Shown here in pieces: positions 37,116 to 46,874 of a stretch of DNA of 64,000 nt. A program made the translations under genes and the position numbers. Origin of the DNA: Bacteroidota bacterium (lineage in GTDB: Bacteria > Bacteroidota > Bacteroidia > Chitinophagales > Chitinophagaceae). The notes beneath the pieces are model-generated. The model made no database searches, had not been told where the DNA came from, and worked only from the letters and a program-made list of their open reading frames with translations. The number at the start of each line of letters is the position of its first letter. The first letter of the stretch is position 1. The stretch lies in NCBI GenBank assembly GCA_016712665.1, contig JADJQP010000003.1:248001-312000 (forward strand). Reading direction: 5' to 3'.

Positions 37116-40100
37116 TTATTTTATATCATCTCGCTTGTTCCAGTCAGGGAATTTGGCTTGTCCATCTACTAAGTCTTTCACAGCTTTTGCTAGTTCAATC
37201 ATCTTGTCGTCAGGATACTTGAAGTCGTATTTTATGCAAAGTTCTTTCAGAATATCGTAAAAGGCTTTTTCTTCAAAGTTAATTCCCAATGCATCACCTG
37301 CCGAAAATTCTTTGTGGACTTCCCAAATTAAATCTGTTAAGGCACTTGCCATTTCTTCATACACTTCGCTTCTCAAAATATCATTTGCTTCTCTATTGTT
37401 GTAACGTTCAACTAAGGCTTGCATTTTTTTAGAAAAGTCAATGCCTTTTACCTTGTTTACTTTTTTGATTTCTGCAATCACTTTAGCCAACAGTTGTTGG
37501 AGCAATTTAATTTTGGTATTCGGCAATTTGATTTTATCAATCTTCGCCAAATAATCTTCATCAAAAATGTCTTGCTCGGTTTCTGCCTCGTCACCGAGTT
37601 TGAATATTTCTTCTACACCTTCACTTTGCAAAGCTTCTTTTATCATTTCCCGAACTTTGGCGTTCATCTGTGCCGTGTCTGGTGCAGTTCCCTTGGTGAG
37701 TTTGAAAATAATAGAACGAATAGCTAAATAAAAGTGCGTGTAATCCCTTTCTATCTGCGTTAGTTTTTCACTACCTGCACAAATATCATAAGCTGCTTTT
37801 AGTCGCTTCACCAAGCCCATAAATCGGGTTTCAAATTCTTTGGTTTGTTGCGCATATTCGGCTGCCAAATTCAAAGTATTCAATTGTTGAATGGTTGTTC
37901 CCTTGAAATATTTTGAATTGTCGAACGTGTGAAAAAGTTTTGCCAGCAGGTCTAAATGATTTCTTACAATGATGATGGATTCTGCAATGTCTTCAAAATT
38001 GTCTTTGTCGCCTTCGCTGTATTGCTTCAAGGCTAAATTCATTTGTGTTTTAATGCCGATATAATCCACTACCAATCCTTTATTCTTTCCTTCAAACTTG
38101 CGGTTTACTCTTGATATGGTTTGTATTAAATTGTGACGCTGTATTGGCTTGTCAATGTAAATGCTATCTAAGAAAGGTACATCAAAGCCAGTAAGCCACA
38201 TATCAACAACAATAGCAATTTTGAAATTTGATTTTTCGTTTTTGAATTGACGGTCAAGTTCTTTGCGTTGCTCTTTTGTTCCTAACAAATCATACATTTC
38301 TTTCGGGTCGTCTTGCCCTCTGGTAGCGATAAGCTTGATGCGTTCAATGGGTTTCAGTTCTCGCTTATCTTTATCATTAAGTTCTACATCTTCATCGGCT
38401 GCTCGTATTTCGTTCCATACTGGTTTAAGTGCAATGATATTTTTATATAACTCGTAGGCTATTTCACGCGTGCTACATACAAACATTGCTTTACCTTTTA
38501 CAGTTGAACCTTCTGAAATTCTTTTCTCATAATGGTTTACAAAATCATTTGCAACTTCCTTTAACCGGTCAGGATCGCCAATAATGGCATACATCTGTGC
38601 CATTTCTTTTTTGCTTTGCTCTATTTGATTTTCATTGCTTCCAACTTCTGCACACCTAGCGTAATAATCTTCAATCTCTTTAAGTTTGGTATTGTTCAAC
38701 AACACTTTTGCAGCTCTACCTTCATATACAATACGTACTGTAATTTCATCTTTCACGGATTCAGTCATGGTATATGCATCTACTACTTTACCAAATACAT
38801 CAAGCGTAGCATCTATTGGCGTGCCTGTGAAACCAACAAAAGTGGCATTGGGCAATGAATCGTGCAAGTATTTGGCAAAGCCATACGTTTTGGTAACACC
38901 TTTTTCGGTTACTTTCACTTTTTGGTCAAGGTTTACTTGGCTTCTGTGAGCTTCGTCTGAAATACAAATCACATTGCTTCTATCAGTTAGTAGTTCGGTG
39001 TCTTCTGTAAACTTGTGTATTGTGGTTAAGAAAACGCCACCACTTTGTCTGCCTTGCATTAATTCTCTAAGGTTGGCTCGGCTCTCTACACTCACCACTG
39101 TGTTGTCGCCAATAAAGTTTTTGGCATTGGTAAATTGTCCCGACAATTGGTCGTCTAAATCGGTTCTATCTGTAATTAATACAATGGTTGGGCTTTCAAA
39201 GTATTCGCTTTTCATCAACAACCTTGTAAGATAAAGCATGGTGAAACTCTTTCCGCATCCAGTAGCACCAAAGTAAGTGCCGCCTTTTCCGTTCCCTTCG
39301 GGCTTTTGGGCTTTTTTTATGTTGTCATACAAGGCTCTTGCAGCATAGTATTGCGGATAGCGACAAACTATCTTTTCGTTTTTCTTGGAGCTATCAGGAA
39401 TGTAGATAAAGTTGCGAATAATATCACGCAAACGATTTTTATGAAACATCCCTTGTATGAGCGTATACATACTATCAATACCGTCGACTTCCTTAGCAAG
39501 TCCTGCCACTCTGCGCCAAGCATAGAAAAACTCATAAGGCGCAAAAAATGAACCTGATTTATTATTTACGCCATCGCTAATAACACAAAAGGCGTTGTAT
39601 TTAAATAGCTCAGGAATGTCTCTGCTATATCTGATGGTCAATTGTTTCCAAGCATCATAAATAGTAGCTTCTTCACGAATAGCAGATTTAAATTCAAATA
39701 CTACTAAAGGTAATCCGTTTATGTAAACGATGCCATCAGGTATTCGTTTTTCTGAACCCCATATTTCTAACTGATTGACAAATTTGTAAATATTATTATC
39801 ACCTTCGAGTGAGCCAGTTGAATCGCCATATTCCGGATCTTTCTCGGTAGACAAAGTAATTACCTCATCCGCTCGAGGTATTCTATGCGAGGTAAGACCA
39901 GAATAATCAATCAACTGTATGTATATATCTTTTTGGCTGCGGTCTTCGCGTTTTAGAATAAAACCATCAGACAGCATATGCAAAAATGTCTTATTGCTTT
40001 CGTAAAGGTCCGAAGACGAAAGCGATTTAAGTTGAAGAATGATAGACTGAACTTCATTTGTTGTTATCCCGCAATCTATATATTGCTTTGAAAGAAATTT

Positions 40101-40229
40101 CTGCAAATCTTCCTCAATCAATACATCGTCTGGCTTACGGTTTATTGCAATGCCTAAGTGATGAGGAAAGCCTTCTTGCTCCAATAACTCAGTAAACGCT
40201 CGTTCTAGTTTTTCTTCGGTGAATTTCAT
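37116..40229 (-). CDS. hsdR: Type I restriction enzyme R subunit
   Basis: 1037 residues, unbroken. The N-terminal PD-(D/E)xK nuclease shows DGIVYINGLPLVVFEFKS near residue 181. The SF2 translocase has Walker A GATGCGKSFTM near 323, DEAH (ISDEAHRSQ) near 424, and VGFTGTPID motif III region near 455; the Q-x3-R region ETISRVNRKFEGKN-like lies near 700. HsdR cuts unmodified DNA after ATP-driven translocation with HsdM/HsdS. Its ATG overlaps the stop of abiEii by four bases. hsdM and hsdS are 6.6 kb upstream, separated by other defence genes. Confidence 0.93.
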   Translation of the reverse strand: MKFTEEKLERAFTELLEQEGFPHHLGIAINRKPDDVLIEEDLQKFLSKQYIDCGITTNEVQSIILQLKSLSSSDLYESNKTFLHMLSDGFILKREDRSQKDIYIQLIDYSGLTSHRIPRADEVITLSTEKDPEYGDSTGSLEGDNNIYKFVNQLEIWGSEKRIPDGIVYINGLPLVVFEFKSAIREEATIYDAWKQLTIRYSRDIPELFKYNAFCVISDGVNNKSGSFFAPYEFFYAWRRVAGLAKEVDGIDSMYTLIQGMFHKNRLRDIIRNFIYIPDSSKKNEKIVCRYPQYYAARALYDNIKKAQKPEGNGKGGTYFGATGCGKSFTMLYLTRLLMKSEYFESPTIVLITDRTDLDDQLSGQFTNAKNFIGDNTVVSVESRANLRELMQGRQSGGVFLTTIHKFTEDTELLTDRSNVICISDEAHRSQVNLDQKVKVTEKGVTKTYGFAKYLHDSLPNATFVGFTGTPIDATLDVFGKVVDAYTMTESVKDEITVRIVYEGRAAKVLLNNTKLKEIEDYYARCAEVGSNENQIEQSKKEMAQMYAIIGDPDRLKEVANDFVNHYEKRISEGSTVKGKAMFVCSTREIAYELYKNIIALKPVWNEIRAADEDVELNDKDKRELKPIERIKLIATRGQDDPKEMYDLLGTKEQRKELDRQFKNEKSNFKIAIVVDMWLTGFDVPFLDSIYIDKPIQRHNLIQTISRVNRKFEGKNKGLVVDYIGIKTQMNLALKQYSEGDKDNFEDIAESIIIVRNHLDLLAKLFHTFDNSKYFKGTTIQQLNTLNLAAEYAQQTKEFETRFMGLVKRLKAAYDICAGSEKLTQIERDYTHFYLAIRSIIFKLTKGTAPDTAQMNAKVREMIKEALQSEGVEEIFKLGDEAETEQDIFDEDYLAKIDKIKLPNTKIKLLQQLLAKVIAEIKKVNKVKGIDFSKKMQALVERYNNREANDILRSEVYEEMASALTDLIWEVHKEFSAGDALGINFEEKAFYDILKELCIKYDFKYPDDKMIELAKAVKDLVDGQAKFPDWNKRDDIK

Positions 40230-41216
40230 TCCTTAGGTTCAATTTTTATTGTCCAAGAAATTACATTTAATCTTTCTTGAATCATTTTTAATGTTTGCAA
40301 AATTGCTTCGTCTCTAGGTAATTCTCCATAAACCAAATTTTTAAAGTCCCCATTGTAAATCGTTTTCAACTCATTCCATACATTTTCCAACTCTTTGAAA
40401 ATCAGTGCCTCTATTGGGATGATAATTCAGCCATTTATTATTGTTTCTAAAACTTGCAACATCATCATTGGCTACTTTTAAAAGGATTTCATCAAAAGCC
40501 GTTGATTGAAAAAATTTTAAGAACTCATCTTGTTTAAGTAACTGATGTAAATCGTAGATGTGCCGTATCTTTTTCTTTAAATCGTCTATTGGATTTTCGC
40601 TGTAAGAAAAACGAACCAAGCTCATTATTTTTTCACAAATGGTTCTTATGGGTTCTAACACCAATAGGTCAAAAGGAAGCAGTCCGTTATCTTTAGCAAT
40701 ATCAGATTGCTTATTATCCAGCATCATTTGACCCACAAATGAAATAATATTCCTAGTAGTGTAAGGTTCAAAATATCCTAGCCAAGTTGCTTCTACGACA
40801 ATGACATCTCTCACCTGTCCGAAATCACCTTTAAATTCTTTGTTGTAAGAGTGTGCCGTTTTTCGGTTCATCCCCTTTTTATTAGTTAGGCCATTAATAT
40901 TTACTTCAGGCATTACTTCTTCTACTACTTTGCTAATTGTTCGAATTTTTTCAGTTAGTTTCTTGTCTATCTCTCCTTCTCTACGCAATACTACCAAATC
41001 AATATCTTCCGAAAAGCGTTCTATCATATTGTAACATTTGGATAGTGCTGTTCCGCCTTTAAATACCGTGTCTTTACCTATTTCATTGTTGAAAATGGTA
41101 AACAAAGCATAAGTAACCCAATAGTCTTTTTCTACATAAATGGCAGGAATTTTCATTTGGTCAGCGGTGAACTGAACCGCTTGTCTGAATAATATTTTGT
41201 CTTCGTGTAATATCAT
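40226..41216 (-). pseudogene. abiEii: AbiEii nucleotidyltransferase toxin, one frameshift
   Basis: Starts at the ATG at 41216, which overlaps the abiEi stop (ATGA); an ATG at 41228 also exists. The nucleotidyltransferase signature is FKGGTALSKCYNMIERFSEDIDLVVL near residue 48. The frame ends early at 40371, but WNELKTIYNGDFKNLVYGELP and the rest of the AbiEii C-terminus follow in the next frame to a TGA at 40226-40228. One C too many on the coding strand (GGG at 40416-40418) explains this. AbiEii toxins transfer nucleotides to tRNA or other targets during phage infection. Coupled to both abiEi and hsdR. Confidence 0.82.
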
Positions 41217-41939
41217 ATTATATTCCATTTTTCAGTGGTGGATAATGCTTTCGCTGCACCGGTTAGTTTATACTTGGTAATCGGGTTCAATGACTTGAAA
41301 AGTGCCTCTGTGACTTTGCCTTGTTGCAATTGGTCTAATAATGCTCCCAATAAAGCCCTTGTAGCAGGTGGATATTTAAATGCTAAGCGAACCAAGGTAT
41401 TGATTTCTTTGTCCGTAAAGTTATTGATAATGGCTAAAAATCGTTTACACGATGCTTCTATATTTGAATCAGGTATTTTTTTGATGTAACGAATAGCATC
41501 CAGTAACTGTAACAAAAGGAATATTCTCTTTGGTGATGGTGTTTTTTTGATTTACAAAAGCAATGGTATAGCGTTCTCTTTTAAAATTGGGGCGAACCTG
41601 ATTTTTTCCGATTTGTATGGTATTGCTTACTTGCGTGGTTAAGCCTAATTGGTTGTAAATGCTGTAACCCGTGAGATAACCAGTTATTTTACCGTTTTCT
41701 TCCAATAGATCTTTTACTACTTGTGCCTGATTGGGGAGAAGGTTGCCAAAGGTCGTATTTTCTGGTTTGTAGTATTTACCTTTAGATAGTTTGGCGATTT
41801 TACCCGAAGCCACCATACGATTCAGGGCTTTTATTACCGCTTCTTTTTGATTCACCTCTATAGTAAAGTCGGAATAGGTGAATACATAACCCTTGGGTAG
41901 CCTGTCTATGGTAAATGCTATGTATTCAGATATTTTCAT
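41213..41939 (-). pseudogene. abiEi: AbiEi antitoxin/repressor, one frameshift
   Basis: Frame one (41939-41469) holds an N-terminal winged-helix (GYVFTYSDFTIEVNQKEAVIKALNRMVASGKIAKLSKGKYYK) and GKITGYLTGYSIYNQLGLTTQ. Frame two continues LLQLLDAIRYIKKIPDSN to the stop at 41213. Removing one base from the A4 run 41514-41517 (plus strand) joins them into about 241 residues. This is the AbiEi family (DUF6088-like), a transcriptional repressor and antitoxin of type IV TA systems. A 10-bp inverted repeat lies 32 bases before the start. Confidence 0.8.
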
Positions 41940-41970
41940 TCTTTTAATTGTAGTGCAAAGATAATTTATT

Positions 41971-42000
41971 TGTCCAGTTTATTAGCAAAAAAACTGGACA
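41971..42000. promoter_or_regulatory. Inverted repeat TGTCCAGTTT-N10-AAACTGGACA, candidate AbiEi operator
   Basis: Perfect 10-bp arms spaced by 10 bases, 32 bases upstream of abiEi. AbiEi proteins repress their own promoter by binding inverted repeats, so this is the likely operator. Binding is inferred. Confidence 0.6.
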
Positions 42001-42016
42001 TTTTGAAATTCGATGA

Positions 42017-42059
42017 AGTATGCTTAACTTCGCGGTTCCACTGCGAAGTTAAGCATACT
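42017..42059. repeat. 17-bp perfect hairpin upstream of abiEi
   Basis: AGTATGCTTAACTTCGC (42017-42033) and its exact complement (42043-42059) around a GGTTCCACT loop. No T-run follows on either strand. It lies between the SecB-like gene and the AbiE promoter and may be a terminator of another kind, a REP-like element or an insertion scar. Confidence 0.6.
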
Positions 42060-42182
42060 CTGTTCTTTAGTAATTCTTTAATATTTAAAAGACAATTTAT
42101 TGATTGCCTTCTCCTCCATTTCAACAATGAAAAGAGTTCGACTTAGATGATTTGATTTTAAAATTATGTAGGCAGATACTAA

Positions 42183-42617
42183 CTATTGCTTACCTCCAAT
42201 AATAATATCATTAGGCACCAATTCTAGTACATTTATACTTGGAAGCAATAAACTATTTAATAAAGTGCCTTCCGTTTTTGTATGCAGAATACCTCTCGTA
42301 GTACCAATGGTAATCACAGCAATATGTTGTGCTAGGTTTTTGGGTAAAGTTAGTTTTTGCTCAGATTCTGTATAATACTCGTCCCATTGGCGTAAATTAA
42401 AATAGCAGTTTACAGCTATCGCAATGACGGGCTTCTCATTACATAAAAATATAAACTTCGCATTTACGATAACGAGCTTCTCCTCTATCTGGTAACTATA
42501 ATTTAGATTAGTATTGACGACAAATAGACCATTTGGATCAAAATCTTGATCAAATGTTGCAAATTCGGCAGTTTTTATTCCTACTAATTGAAATTCTATT
42601 ATTCTTTCTCCTTCCAT
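42183..42617 (-). CDS. SecB-like chaperone candidate of a TAC module
   Basis: 144 residues, mostly beta strands. The C-terminal part ITIGTTRGILHTKTEGTLLNSLLLPSINVLELVP follows the SecB pattern (a helix with SxxRG, then a proline-rich strand and a hydrophobic helix), and residues 30-100 alternate as in the SecB sheet. It starts two bases after the stop of an XRE antitoxin gene that itself follows a toxin-like gene. In the mycobacterial HigB-HigA-SecB(TA) system a SecB-like chaperone occupies the same third position and protects the antitoxin. The fold call is inference from pattern and context. Confidence 0.5.
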   Translation of the reverse strand: MEGERIIEFQLVGIKTAEFATFDQDFDPNGLFVVNTNLNYSYQIEEKLVIVNAKFIFLCNEKPVIAIAVNCYFNLRQWDEYYTESEQKLTLPKNLAQHIAVITIGTTRGILHTKTEGTLLNSLLLPSINVLELVPNDIIIGGKQ

Positions 42618-42619
42618 AA

Positions 42620-43138
42620 TTAAGCACTCATTGCGAAGCTTCCTACTTCTGGTTTTACTGTATTGGGTTTATTAGGATTTAATCGCATAACATGACTTAT
42701 TTGCAATTTGGGACCAACAACAGTATTTGTATCTATATGCACATCCTCTAGTAACTTATAAATTATCGATTTTAATAAAAAATCAAATGCTTGTGTAAAA
42801 TGCACATTGGTAGATTTTGCATCTTGAGTTGCTTCCTTATTATCCGATAATATATCAATACCCAAAATTCGCTCTAAAGCATCAATATTCTTCAACGTTA
42901 GGTTTTCCTGTCCTTTACAAAGTTTACTCACATACTGCGGAGTTGTTCCTAGTTCTTCAGCTAATTTTTTTTGACTCCAGCCAAGTTCATCCATTCGATC
43001 TAGAATAGACATAGCTATGCTAGCTGATTTGTTGAGCCAACTTCTATTTGCCCTGCGCCACTCCGCATCTTGTTTCCATGTGCTTGACTTTTTATCTACT
43101 TTCTGAGCTATTTTTTGCTCCAAATTTTCTATGGCCAT
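42620..43138 (-). CDS. XRE-family antitoxin with extended C-terminus
   Basis: 172 residues. The helix-turn-helix spans about 43-95 (ILDRMDELGWSQKKLAEELGTTPQYVSKLCKGQENLTLKNIDALERILG). The N-terminus (STWKQDAEWRRANRSWLNKSASIAMSI) is typical of Bacteroidota antitoxins of this type. The C-terminal 70 residues are unlike standard HigA and would be the place of a chaperone-addiction segment. Five bases after the toxin stop, two bases before the SecB-like gene. Confidence 0.75.
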   Translation of the reverse strand: MAIENLEQKIAQKVDKKSSTWKQDAEWRRANRSWLNKSASIAMSILDRMDELGWSQKKLAEELGTTPQYVSKLCKGQENLTLKNIDALERILGIDILSDNKEATQDAKSTNVHFTQAFDFLLKSIIYKLLEDVHIDTNTVVGPKLQISHVMRLNPNKPNTVKPEVGSFAMSA

Positions 43139-43142
43139 AGTT

Positions 43143-43697
43143 TTAGTTGTTTAATTCTATAAATTCAAAACTATCTTCGTCTGTCAATCCTTCTTCTATT
43201 AAAAAGTTTTTCACTCTTTCCAGGTTCTTCAATTCGTCTACTAAATAATCTTTCTCATGCATATACCGTACCAATTTGATCGCACTACCCGTTACTACAT
43301 AGCAATTGGGTGCAATACGAATGGCATAGATGCGTAACCATGAGTTCTGAAATTTGCTTTTTTGAAGGTGATTTATTGTGGTTTCATTATTGTTTAATGG
43401 TTTAAATAAGCTTTGCAGCATATTTTCTATTTCTGTGGCTTCGCCATCTGCATGTTCGAAAAGTTTATCTTCAAGGTCTTGGGCAAGGCCCATCGTGTGA
43501 TGAATTGCCTCATTGACGCTTGAAAACTGATAAAATCCGTGAAGTAAATCTGATTCATGTTCTTTAAAAAAGTTGCGTAAATAGTAAACATCTGCCCAAT
43601 TATTTAATGCCTTTTTATATTCATCCTCTTCTTCGCCATCATATTGTATAGCTAGAAGCGTATGTTTTGTTGGGTCAAATATAGATACTAATTTCAT
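43143..43697 (-). CDS. Putative toxin of the TAC-like module
   Basis: 184 residues. The conserved core NSWLRIYAIRIAPNCYVVTGSAIKLVRYM near residues 118-146 recalls the strand-rich end of RelE/HigB-like toxins and is found in a Bacteroidota family encoded before XRE antitoxins. The N-terminal half is helical and acidic. The toxin call rests on this resemblance and on gene order; the activity is not known. First gene of the three-gene unit, about 180 bases after abiH. Confidence 0.55.
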   Translation of the reverse strand: MKLVSIFDPTKHTLLAIQYDGEEEDEYKKALNNWADVYYLRNFFKEHESDLLHGFYQFSSVNEAIHHTMGLAQDLEDKLFEHADGEATEIENMLQSLFKPLNNNETTINHLQKSKFQNSWLRIYAIRIAPNCYVVTGSAIKLVRYMHEKDYLVDELKNLERVKNFLIEEGLTDEDSFEFIELNN

Positions 43698-43811
43698 TAA
43701 AACAACTTATAGGTTTACTTTTTAAGTATTTTTTACAAATTTAGGCATTTTAGGTATATCTTTTTTCAATTTTCACTTATGACATCTTTGGGTAATATCT
43801 AAATTATAGAA

Positions 43812-43874
43812 AAAGCCTTCTTGCCCCAACAACTCGGTAAACGCTCGTTCTAATTTTTCTTCGGTGAATTTCAT
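43812..43874 (-). pseudogene. 63-bp remnant copy of the hsdR 5' end
   Basis: From the ATG at 43874 it reads MKFTEEKLERAFTELLGQEGF, against MKFTEEKLERAFTELLEQEGF at the real hsdR start (40229). 59 of 63 bases match, after which similarity ends. It sits three bases after the abiH stop, as if hsdR originally followed abiH directly. Confidence 0.85.
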
Positions 43875-43877
43875 TTA

Positions 43878-44932
43878 TTAAATTCTTATTGTGCTTCTTA
43901 ATTTTGCAAAGGCTATTCTCAAATTCAATTTTAATTTATCCCAAAATTCAGGAACCAATTCGTTCATCTGCACTAATATAATTTGTCTGTTTTTAATGCC
44001 TAATTCATTCAATCTATTTCTGCGAGATTCTTTTTCATTTGGATTATGATATGAAACAACCCAAACAGCTTTATTACTGCTTGTTTTTAATATCTCATCA
44101 AAATATTCTCTGTCAACATCTGCAAGCGAATGACCAAGACAATACACTTTTGTAATAGACTTTAAGGAATTGAAAAATGCTTGATTCTTAAGAATGAGTT
44201 GTGCAGTTGCTTTGAATGATTTTGAGAAATATTGAATTAATTCATCTCGTCCTCTCTCCAATGAAAAATCAAATGCGTCTGATTGGGCTTCTCTCCATTG
44301 GTCTAATTCTTCTTCATTTAAACCTGCTGGCGGTTTTACATCTTCTTTTTCAAAACTCTTCGGGTCCATTCCGTGTCCCAAAATTAATTTGTCTTTACTC
44401 TCGGCTCTGTTATGTATATAAACAATTTTACTTTGTGCTATTTTGTAATAATGCTCAAGCGATTTGGAGTAGCTGAAATTGAAAAGATTGCATTTTTTAT
44501 CAATGTTCAAAATCTTAGATTCGATTCGTCAGGATATTCAACTTTTAAAATAAACTCCTTAAACAAGTCCAACATTTTGATAGTTAAATCATCTCTGATT
44601 TGACTTACATAAACTGCAATTGTGTCCCAATCCCCATCGCTAAAATCATCACTGCCCGGATTGGCTGAATATTCAGCGTGCTCGTCCAAAACCTCTTCAA
44701 TATCTAAAGTTGCTAAATTAGCTTCAAATTGAGACCACAAAGGGTCTTTCAAACTTTCAGGGTCATCTTCGTCTAAGTCAGGAAAGCCAAAATACTTTAG
44801 AAAGTAATCATAAATGTCGGAATGATTGTCACGCAAGAACAAACCAAAGGTTGAATACCAAGTATCTAGTTTATGGTGTAGGTCAAAACCATTTCCGATA
44901 ATATATAGAGTTGTTGGATGTTTAACTTTCAT
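43878..44932 (-). pseudogene. abiH: AbiH-family abortive infection protein, one frameshift
   Basis: Frame one starts MKVKHPTTLYIIGNGFDLHHKLDTWYSTF, the AbiH N-terminal nucleotide-binding-like motif (GNGFDLxH). Frame two continues with FNFSYSKSLE, then IVYIHNRA, KLILGHGMDP and VYCLGHSLADVDREYFDEIL to 43878. One missing A near 44515-44525 joins them into about 352 residues, normal for AbiH. Family members abort phage infection by an unknown mechanism. The ATG directly abuts the stop of the GHKL gene. Confidence 0.82.
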
Positions 44933-46869
44933 TTATTTAGATACAGTTGGTTCAATATCAATAATGTCTTTAATCGAATTTCCCTTGGAAAGTGTTTCTC
45001 TTTCGATTTTTAGTTTTTCAAATAAATACTTTAGGCGTCTTTCTACTTCATTGGTTATTTCACTCCACTTTTTTTCACATAAAGACAATGATTATCAGCC
45101 TTTCTAAGTAAACCTGTTTCAATTTTGCTTATATCTCTTTTGACAATATTGTCATAATCTTGCCCAATTAGATAAAAAGACCAATATTCATTGTGGTCAT
45201 TAAATTCATCTTGCTCAAGAATAACGTCAATATACCTTTTAATCTGCCCCACTTCTTTGTCCCCTATTGTGTGGTCTTCCATCTCTAAAATCTGTGCCTG
45301 CTAAAAACAAGTCCATTTCTTTGTACTTATGTGGATGATTGATGTACTGTTTTTCCGATACTCCTCTCAACAAGAAGATATATCTCTTTAAGGCTTCTTC
45401 AAACTTGACTTCTTCAGCACATACCATTCTATACTCTTCCCCAAAAATCCAATAGTGCTTTTCAATGTATTTTTGTAGATGGTCTCTTTCGTTTGCTTTC
45501 AGGTCATCATTAAAAACAAGTTTTTTAAGATTTTCAAGTATGAGCAAACGATTCTTGATAAGATTAATCGTAGTTATTACATACTTCAATTTTGTTTCTT
45601 CCAAAATTTTTGCAAACTCTTTTCTGTCAGCCGAATCCAACTCTACAACAGCACCAATGATTTTTAGTAAACTTTCACTTTCAGAGCTATCCATCACTAA
45701 ATTGAGTAATTAAAGAAAAATTCTTTTCTGTTCTTTATTAAGTTTCATAAAGACAGCAGGCTCTACTTCATATATTTCCTTAACCAAATTTTCTAAACTT
45801 TCTTTACGTGCAACATCCCATTCATTATTTCCAAAATCGGGGAATACTTTTTCATCCTCGTATTTCTCAATTAGCTTTTCCGCCTGAACTTTTAAAAACG
45901 GACGTCTTTTGTTTTTTAGATATTCATTTAATTTGCCAATTAGATTTTTGAATATTAAGTTTTCCTCACTCGTACTAAAAAGTTTTGGAGTGGTTTCGAT
46001 TTCATCTTCATCCTCAATTGTTGTTTGATTAAAGAAATCACTAACAATTAATAAGCTGTGCCAAAAGTTATCACCTTTTTGTTGAGTGAAGTTGTTTTTG
46101 TTTTCTTTAGTTCCAAACTTTCGTTTAAGAAATAAAATCTTGAATATTCGTCATTAAGTTTATTCGTCCATCGAATATATTTACACTCAAACTTGATGTC
46201 TTCTTTTCTTAATTTTAATTCAATAGGAAAACTTTCATTTTCTGCAATAATTGAAGAATAATCTAACTCTTCACCATTAATAAAGATTTTCTTTTCTTCT
46301 TTAAGTTCTAAATACCAAGCAAATTCAGCCCTCAAGTATGGTTTTAAAATATCATTTATAAATGCAGTCGATATATCTGAATTTACTTCGGTAAATTTAA
46401 CAACTGTTCCTCTTGTGCTATTTTCTTTTATAGGTTCACTTGGTTCGTAATCTCTTAAGTTATCACTATTTATTGCTATTTCATAAGAGTATAAAATGCC
46501 ATCAGGTTTGTTGTATTTAGTACACCATTTAGCATATCTAGCAAATTTGTGGAATGTAAATCTTCCGTAGCCATTTTTCCCTCTTGTTAAATCATTACTA
46601 TCGGAGCTTATGCTAGCTTTGTTTGATTCATAGAATTTTCTAAATCTTTCTGATAAGTCTTCATAGATTATACCCTCACCATTATCTGAAATGCTTATTG
46701 ATTTATAGGTATCAAACTCAATTGAATCAATTTCAAAATCAACATTTATTTTGGATGCTTTGGCGTCAAATCCATTCCATATATATTCAGCAATTGCCCT
46801 TTCAGCTGTATATTTTTGAAGCACTTTTTTAATTCCCGAACTAGTTATTTCAACTGATTGCATACTCAT
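44933..46869 (-). pseudogene. GHKL ATPase with C-terminal nuclease-like region, degraded
   Basis: The N-terminus is a GHKL (Hsp90/MutL-type) ATPase: AIAEYIWNGFDAKASKI (N box), SISDNGEGI (G1) and GKNGYGRFTFHKFA (G2). Coiled and helical sequence follows, then a C-terminal region (FGEEYRMV, KYKEMDLFLAG, GDKEVGQIKRYIDVI, EYWSFYLIG, then IKDIIDIEPTVSK) like the PD-(D/E)xK-type ends of some ATP-binding defence proteins. Four lesions break it: an A-run shift at 46076-46080, an in-frame TAA at 45710-45712, an out-of-frame loss near 45255-45285 where the VELK nuclease core is expected, and an A-run shift at 45069-45075. It lies five bases after hsdS and abuts abiH. Confidence 0.7.
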
Positions 46870-46874
46870 ATTTT

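Noticed and set aside
42017..42059. Hairpin upstream of abiEi as a tRNA or classical terminator
   Set aside because: No cloverleaf can be formed and no T-run follows on either strand.
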